Positions 42,166 to 48,121 of a stretch of DNA of 48,121 nt are shown piece after piece; the stretch's first letter is position 1; the number at the start of each line of letters is the position of its first letter. The DNA is taken from positions 1-48,121 of the forward strand of contig JAHJHL010000021.1 in assembly GCA_018823905.1 (NCBI GenBank). The letters run 5' to 3'. The stretch comes from Alphaproteobacteria bacterium (GTDB taxonomy: Bacteria > Pseudomonadota > Alphaproteobacteria > Sphingomonadales > Sphingomonadaceae). The notes under the pieces were generated by a model. It did no database searches. It was not told the DNA's origin and worked only from the letters and a program-made list of their open reading frames with translations. Position numbers and translations under genes: made by a program.

Positions 42166-43986
42166 GTGTTGCAGCTTCGCCTTATCGCTCGTCTGTCCAC
42201 CGGCCTCGCGCTGCTCGCTGTGGCGGGCTGCGCGCCCGCTACGGTGCAGGAGGCGCCCGCCACCGCAGCGTCGACGCCCGCCCCCGACGCGGTGCCAGCG
42301 GGAGCGAACCTCGCGCAATTCTTCGACAATTATGACGCCGCGCAGCTGTCGCTCAGTCCGCAGGGCAAGGCGTATCGCGGGATTCGCGATGGCGATTACG
42401 GCCGCTGGAACGACGTCAGCGACGACGCCGCGATCGCGAGCCACAAATTGCAACAGGCGACCGCCGAGGCGATGCGCGGCAGCTTTGACCCCGCAGGGAT
42501 GTCGACCGACGAGGCGCTGTCGTTCGAACTGTTCAACGCACAGGCGGCGCGCGCCGAGCGACTGTTCCCGTTTCGCGATCGCGGCTATGTCTTTGACCAG
42601 ATGAACGGCCCGCAAAGCCAGCTCCCTGCCTTCCTGATCAACATCCACCGCGTCGCGAACACCGCCGAGGCCGAGGCCTATATCGCGCGCATCCGCGGGC
42701 TTGGCCCGGTGCTCGACGCGCTGACCGCACAGTCGGCGACGCGCGCCGCCAACGGCGTCCAGCCGCCGCAATGGGTCTATGCCTATTTGATTTCAGACAT
42801 CGGCAATCTACAAGGACCGAATAACGCGGTGGTCGAGGATCTGGCCGCCAAGGTCGCCAAACTCAACATTGACGCCGCCGAAAAGGCGCGGCTGACCACC
42901 GCGGCGAAAACGGCGTGGGCCGACAGCATCGGTCCCGCCTATGGCCGCCTCCTCGCCGAAATGAAGCGCCAGCAGGCGAGCGCGCCGACGCAGGACGGCG
43001 TGTGGCGCCTGCCCGACGGCAAAGCCTATTACGAAGCGCTGCTCGCCAATTACACCACGACCGACATGACCGCGACGCAGATCCACGACCTTGGCTTGTC
43101 CGAAGTCGCGCGCATCCATGGCGAGATGAAGACGATCATGGCCCAGGTCGGCTTCAAGGGGACGTTGCAGCAATTCTTCGCGCATCTGCGCACCAGCCCG
43201 CAATATTATTACACTACCCGCGAAGCCTATCTGGCCGACGTCGACACCAAGGTTAAGGCGATGGAGGCGCGGCTGCCCGCCTTTTTCAACACGCTGCCCA
43301 AGGCGGCGTTGCAGGTGAAGGCGGTCGAGGCGTTCCGCGAGAAATCGGCGGGCAAGGCGTTCTACCAGTCGCCCCCACCCGATGGATCGCGCCCCGGCAC
43401 CTATTATGTGAACCTCTATGACCTGCGCGACATGTCGAAGACCGAGCTTGAGGCGCTGGCGTACCATGAGGGCGTCCCCGGACATCATCTCCAACGCGCG
43501 GTGCAGACCGAGTTAACCGGCCTGCCGCCCTTCCGCCGCTTTGGCGGCTTCACCGCTTACACCGAAGGCTGGGGCCTCTATACCGAGGAACTGGCCAAGG
43601 ACATGGGTTTCTACACCGATCCCTACAGCGATTTCGGGCGGCTCGGCATGGAGCTGTGGCGCGCGTGCCGCCTCGTCGTCGATACCGGCATCCACGACAA
43701 GCGGTGGAGCCGCGAACAGGCGATTAAATATCTGCAGGACAATACGCCCAATCCCGACGGCGACATCGAAAAGGCGATCGAGCGCTATATTGTCTATCCC
43801 GGACAGGCGACCGCCTATCTGATCGGCAAGCTCAAGATCATGGAATTGCGCGGTCGCGCGCAAGCCGCGATGGGCGCCAAATTCGACTATCGCGCCTTTC
43901 ACGACGTGGTGCTCGAATCGGGACCGGTGCCGCTCGACATCCTCGAACGCCGCGTCGATGCCTGGATCGCAAGCCAAAAAAGCTAA
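42166..43986 (+). CDS. DUF885 family lipoprotein, putative metallopeptidase
   Basis: I chose GTG 42166 (VLQLRLIARLSTGLALL) because GGGAGA lies just ahead and the lipobox LAVAGC follows at once; the open frame upstream is antisense to pyrD. The 606-residue protein has the DUF885 zinc-site pattern LAYHEGVPGHHLQ (about 43459-43488), then FTAYTEGWGLYTEELAKDMGF. The family is related to M32/M3-like helical peptidases and is expanded in sphingomonads and xanthomonads. As a lipoprotein it should act in the periplasm, perhaps in peptide uptake. The substrate is unknown. Confidence 0.92.
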   Translation: MLQLRLIARLSTGLALLAVAGCAPATVQEAPATAASTPAPDAVPAGANLAQFFDNYDAAQLSLSPQGKAYRGIRDGDYGRWNDVSDDAAIASHKLQQATAEAMRGSFDPAGMSTDEALSFELFNAQAARAERLFPFRDRGYVFDQMNGPQSQLPAFLINIHRVANTAEAEAYIARIRGLGPVLDALTAQSATRAANGVQPPQWVYAYLISDIGNLQGPNNAVVEDLAAKVAKLNIDAAEKARLTTAAKTAWADSIGPAYGRLLAEMKRQQASAPTQDGVWRLPDGKAYYEALLANYTTTDMTATQIHDLGLSEVARIHGEMKTIMAQVGFKGTLQQFFAHLRTSPQYYYTTREAYLADVDTKVKAMEARLPAFFNTLPKAALQVKAVEAFREKSAGKAFYQSPPPDGSRPGTYYVNLYDLRDMSKTELEALAYHEGVPGHHLQRAVQTELTGLPPFRRFGGFTAYTEGWGLYTEELAKDMGFYTDPYSDFGRLGMELWRACRLVVDTGIHDKRWSREQAIKYLQDNTPNPDGDIEKAIERYIVYPGQATAYLIGKLKIMELRGRAQAAMGAKFDYRAFHDVVLESGPVPLDILERRVDAWIASQKS

Positions 43987-44085
43987 TAAAAGAACAAACT
44001 TCACGCTTGACGCGCAGGGAAGAAACGCAAATGATTTGGCTCAGATAACAAGGCAGCTGTTGAAAGGCTGTCGGGGCTGGGTCTC

Positions 44086-44973
44086 ATGTCAGAAGAATCA
44101 TCGTCGCGTGACAGCGTGGACGGCAGCGCGCCGTTCGAATTGCACTATTTTCCGCCCGATCCCGATCTGGCGGACATGGTGTCGAGCTTCTATTTCGCGC
44201 GTCTGAACATGCCGAGCTTCGACGAATATGAGCGCGCCGACCGGCCGCAATTCCGTTTCGTCACCAATGCCGACGGCGAATATGTCTTCGCCGACGGCCA
44301 CCGGACCTCAGTTTCGCGTGCGATCATCATCGGACCGACGAGCGGGCGGGTGCGCGCGATCAGCAATTGCCCGGCGCAATTGTTCGGTTTCGGCCTTCTC
44401 CCCGCGGGATGGGCCGCGCTGATGGGCGACGACGCCGAAAAGCTGACCGACCGCGCGATCGACGCCGCCGACCGGTTCGGGCCGTGGATCGACGAGGTGG
44501 CAACCACCCTGGAACAGGCCGCCGATGTCGAGGCCAAGCTGGTGATCGGTAATAATTTCGCGCGCGAAGTGCTGACCCGCGGCGAAGCGCCTCCCTTATG
44601 GTTCATCCGCATTGTCGATCAGTGGCTGACCGCGTCGCCTTCGCCGCAGGTGCCCGACCTGGTCGATGCCACCGGCATGTCGATCCGGTCGGTCGAGCGG
44701 ATGACGAAGCATTATTACGGGCTGTCACCGCGGATGCTGGCGCGCAAATATCGCGCGGTGCGCGCCGCATCGGCGCTGGCGCGCGGCGAAAAGCTGGACG
44801 ATGCGGATCTGGGCGATGCCTTTTACGACCAGTCGCATCTGATCCGCGAGATCAAGCGCTTTGCGGGTGCGACGCCGGGACAGCTGAGCAAGCCGACCTC
44901 TTATACCGAGGCGACGACAAAGGGGCGCAAGCAGCTTGCCGGCAAGGTCGGCCCGATGGTGTCGGAAACATAG
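44086..44973 (+). CDS. AraC-family transcriptional regulator
   Basis: The 295-residue protein has an N-terminal sensor-like domain resembling DUF6597-type AraC partners (FELHYFPPDPDLADMVSSFYF, RFVTNADGEYVFADGH, LFGFGLLPAGWAALMG) and a C-terminal AraC HTH (VPDLVDATGMSIRSVERMTK, YYGLSPRMLARKYRAVRAA, DAFYDQSHLIREIKRFAGATPGQL). This order fits regulators that sense an unknown ligand. It is preceded by 99 bases after the DUF885 gene and stands alone. The 319-base gap behind it contains a strong terminator and the suf promoter. Confidence 0.9.
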   Translation: MSEESSSRDSVDGSAPFELHYFPPDPDLADMVSSFYFARLNMPSFDEYERADRPQFRFVTNADGEYVFADGHRTSVSRAIIIGPTSGRVRAISNCPAQLFGFGLLPAGWAALMGDDAEKLTDRAIDAADRFGPWIDEVATTLEQAADVEAKLVIGNNFAREVLTRGEAPPLWFIRIVDQWLTASPSPQVPDLVDATGMSIRSVERMTKHYYGLSPRMLARKYRAVRAASALARGEKLDDADLGDAFYDQSHLIREIKRFAGATPGQLSKPTSYTEATTKGRKQLAGKVGPMVSET

Positions 44974-45089
44974 ACCTGTTCGTCGCGATGCGTCCGATTG
45001 CACGCCCCTACGCCCCCTTAACCATCAAAATATGACCTAAGCCGTTTTTGGCGTTTCCGTACAATCGCGAATCATCGCGTCGGCATAAT

Positions 45090-45185
45090 CCCCCCTTGCG
45101 ACCCAGAAGAGCTCATCCTCTGACGAGGACTGAGACCTTCATCTCGGCACTCATTTGGCCCCGGCCAGATGGGTGCCTTTTTTTT
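45090..45185 (+). ncRNA. candidate small RNA upstream of suf operon
   Basis: The gap between the AraC-type gene and the suf regulator contains successive short stems (CCTC/GAGG, GAGA/TCTC) ending in a very strong terminator with eight T residues. A CATAAT at 45084-45089 could be a -10 box; the -35 is unclear. An alternative is that only the terminator is real and ends the AraC-gene transcript. Confidence 0.35.
45146..45185 (+). terminator. strong rho-independent terminator
   Basis: A 15-bp stem (45146-45160 with 45163-45177, one G-U pair) and a two-base centre, followed by eight T residues (45178-45185). The stem is the strongest canonical terminator in the window. Confidence 0.88.
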
Positions 45186-45223
45186 GGCACAGCTTTTCTA
45201 TCACCACGCCCAAACGGCCTTGC

Positions 45224-45252
45224 TTGCACCCGGAAGACCACGCGCCTATATA
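45224..45252 (+). promoter_or_regulatory. sigma-70 promoter of the suf operon
   Basis: TTGCAC (45224-45229) and TATATA (45247-45252) with the ideal 17-base spacer. The transcription start should fall near 45259, inside the operator palindrome. Confidence 0.75.
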
Positions 45253-45254
45253 AG

Positions 45255-45271
45255 TGGAGTAATTTACTCCA
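45255..45271 (+). promoter_or_regulatory. 17-bp palindromic operator, likely Rrf2/SufR site
   Basis: TGGAGTAATTTACTCCA is perfectly symmetric around its central T. It lies immediately downstream of the -10 and 21 bases before the regulator start, the ideal place for autorepression by the Fe-S-sensing regulator encoded next. Confidence 0.75.
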
Positions 45272-45292
45272 GTTAAGAATCGTTCGCAATTT

Positions 45293-45798
45293 ATGCGCCT
45301 GTCCAACCTTGCCGATTATGCCGTGGTGCTGATGAGCGCCGCCGCCCGCCAGTGCGGGTCGGTGCCGCTCCATGCCGCGCTGCTCGCCGAGCAGACGGGG
45401 ATTCCGGGGCCGACCGCGCAGAAGCTGGTGAGCAGCCTCGCCCGCGCCGGACTGCTCGTCGCTTCGCGCGGCAGCGGCGGCGGGGTGCGGCTGGCAAGGC
45501 CCGCGGCGGCGATCAGCGTTGCCGATATCATCGAGGCGGTCGAAGGGCCGATCGCACTGACCAGCTGCGTCGCCGAAGGGCGGCACGATTGCTCGCTCGA
45601 GGGCAGCTGCAAGGTGCAGCCGCATTGGGGCGTCGTGAACGGCGCGGTGCGCGGGGCGTTGGCGAAGATTAGTTTAGCGACCTTATCCGTCGCCCCCGCC
45701 AAACCTAGCCCGTTCGTGTCGAGCGAAGTCGAGACACCCCTCGACAGCGCACGACCTATGGGCCTCTCGACTTCGCTCGAGGCGAACGGAATTTCTGT

Positions 45799-45802
<4 letters not shown>
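45293..45802 (+). CDS. Rrf2-family Fe-S assembly regulator (SufR/IscR-like)
   Basis: ATG 45293 gives [19 protein letters not shown], the N-terminal helix of SUF-type Rrf2 regulators. The winged helix ([26 protein letters not shown]) is followed by a Cys triplet [19 protein letters not shown] that should hold an iron-sulfur cluster, then the closing helix [15 protein letters not shown]. The last about 30 residues ([18 protein letters not shown]...) come from a family-C repeat and are not native. The stop overlaps the sufB start (ATGA). It probably represses the suf operon through the palindrome in its promoter. Confidence 0.93.
45710..45789. repeat. palindromic repeat family C, copy 3 (translated)
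   Basis: CCGTTCGTGTCGAGCGAAG ... CTTCGCTCGAGGCGAACGG, 80 bases. It lies wholly inside the end of the Rrf2 regulator frame and supplies its C-terminal tail. Confidence 0.92.
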
Positions 45803-47282
<1,480 letters not shown>

Positions 47283-47286
<4 letters not shown>

Positions 47287-47612
47287 TTACGTTCTGGGGT
47301 GCTGTTGGGATTGCGGTCGTTCTTTGGTTTGCGACCGGATGGTATCTCAATGAGCGCCTAAAACGGGTTCATGAGAAACTCGATCTTGTTCTGGAAAATT
47401 TCAACGGTCTTCGTGAATATCTTTACGAGATCGATTCTCAGTTTGCCGAAGAACGCGCGCTGATGACTGAGCTCTATGCTTCGGTCGAAAACGGCAAAAT
47501 GTCGTTTGCGGGAATGCACCACTCGGATCTTACAAAGCAAAAAGAGGAGCAGGGATTCAGAACGCTCCACACATCATTTCTTAACGGAGGCCATCGTGCT
47601 CCAAATAAATAA
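47283..47612 (+). CDS. small membrane-anchored coiled-coil protein between sufB and sufC
   Basis: ATG 47283 overlaps the sufB stop (ATGA). The 109-residue protein has an N-terminal membrane helix ([19 protein letters not shown]), then a charged helical region with heptad-like spacing ([37 protein letters not shown]). GC content is near half, clearly below sufB and sufC. The end overlaps the sufC start at 47596. I recognise no family. Its position suggests a role at the membrane linked to the Suf system, or passenger status with coupled translation. Confidence 0.72.
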
Positions 47613-48121
47613 CCTCCACGCCACCGTTGCCGACAAGCCGATCCTGAAGGGCCTGTCGCTCAGCGTCAATGCGGGCGAGATCCATGCGATCATGGGGCCG
47701 AATGGCGCGGGTAAGTCGACCCTGTCTTATGTTCTCGGCGGGCGACCGGGGTATGAGGTCACAGACGGTTCGGCGACCTTCGAGGGGCAGGACCTGCTCG
47801 ATATGGAGCCGCACGAGCGCGCCGCCGCCGGGCTGTTCCTTGGCTTCCAATATCCGGTCGAAATTCCCGGCGTGTCGAACGTCCAGTTCCTGCGCGAGGC
47901 ATTGAATGCGCAGCGCAAGGCGCGCGGGCTGGAACCGTTGTCGGGTGGTGATTTCCTGAAGCTGGCGCGCGAAAAGGCGGGGCTGCTCAAGATGGACATG
48001 GACATGCTCAAGCGCCCGGTGAACGTCGGCTTTTCAGGCGGCGAGAAGAAGCGCAACGAGATGGTGCAGATGGGGATCACCCAGGCCCATGACCAGATAG
48101 CTGGCCTCGAACACCGTGCGG
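47596..48121 (+). CDS. sufC: Fe-S assembly ATPase SufC (5' part; foreign 3' end)
   Basis: GTG 47596 follows CGGAGG at a spacing of 5. The protein begins [20 protein letters not shown] and contains Walker A MGPNGAGKSTLSYVLGG, FLGFQYPVEIPGVSN and the signature FSGGEKKRNEMVQMGI. In SufC this is followed by LDPxLAILDETDSGLD with Walker B, but here the frame turns to TQAHDQIAGLEHRA, which is unlike SufC. The change falls on ATC of a GATC at 48075-48078. True sufC therefore ends near 48078 and the remainder is joined foreign sequence. Confidence 0.9.
   Translation, partial: MLQINNLHATVADKPILKGLSLSVNAGEIHAIMGPNGAGKSTLSYVLGGRPGYEVTDGSATFEGQDLLDMEPHERAAAGLFLGFQYPVEIPGVSNVQFLREALNAQRKARGLEPLSGGDFLKLAREKAGLLKMDMDMLKRPVNVGFSGGEKKRNEMVQMGITQAHDQIAGLEHRA
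48076..48121 (-). CDS. fragment of a urea-carboxylase-like protein (edge)
   Basis: On the minus strand the last 45 bases read RTVFEASYLVMGLGD, which matches the ASYLVMGLGDVYLGAP segment of the central domain of urea carboxylase and related biotin-dependent enzymes. The match stops at GAT of the GATC site, where sufC begins on the other strand. The piece is too short for a firm call, but its agreement ends exactly at the junction. Confidence 0.5.

Overview
The window is high-GC DNA from an alphaproteobacterium, most likely a member of Sphingomonadaceae (Sphingopyxis- or Sphingomonas-like). Support comes from the protein families present (SleB-like hydrolase, OmpA with a proline linker, intracellular PhaZ, YdeP-type molybdoprotein with FdhD and MobA, DUF885 lipoprotein, Rrf2-SufB-SufC) and from the style of the intergenic palindromic repeats. 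Assignment to genus is inference.

Layout. 1-2684: end of a cold-shock gene, a small protein, a membrane protein, a cell-wall hydrolase and a VOC protein. 2685-5801: an accessory patch with lower GC. It holds an IS1595-type transposase, a Leu-type tRNA whose anticodon reads UUA, a coiled-coil/winged-helix protein, three small genes, and two truncated phage or gene-transfer-agent genes fused at a deletion scar. 5802-8146: an OmpA porin with 21 consecutive prolines and an orphan ExbD/TolR. 8147-17446: metabolic and envelope genes (DUF1993, ABC exporter, PhaZ, DUF1232, dipeptide epimerase, PPOX, DJ-1/PfpI) ending in a response regulator/histidine kinase pair. 17480-21815: a molybdenum module of YdeP-like oxidoreductase, MobA, FdhD and a MOSC protein. 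21948-26693: GlpD, an M20 peptidase and glucose-6-phosphate dehydrogenase.

26896-36573 is a dense housekeeping block. One minus-strand train runs rph, rdgB, a small unknown gene, hemW, xerC. hrcA-grpE follow on plus, recR, an unknown gene and def on minus, and fmt-truA on plus. 36728-44973 holds carD, an SDR, an S9 peptidase, a trpE fragment, pyrD, a DUF885 lipoprotein and an AraC-type regulator. 44974-48121 is the start of a suf operon with its Rrf2 regulator. The regulator has a recognisable promoter with a 17-bp palindromic operator just downstream of the -10, and a strong upstream terminator that may end a small RNA.

Three themes cross the window. (1) At least six families of imperfect palindromic intergenic repeats sit at gene ends, and two copies of one family have entered reading frames (xerC start, Rrf2 regulator tail). 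(2) Small, AT-richer genes of unknown function are tightly coupled inside essential operons (rdgB/hemW, recR/def, sufB/sufC). (3) The last 47 bases do not belong to sufC: at a GATC at 48075-48078 the sequence switches to what reads on the minus strand as a urea-carboxylase-like protein. This suggests a cloning or assembly chimera, or less likely a real rearrangement.
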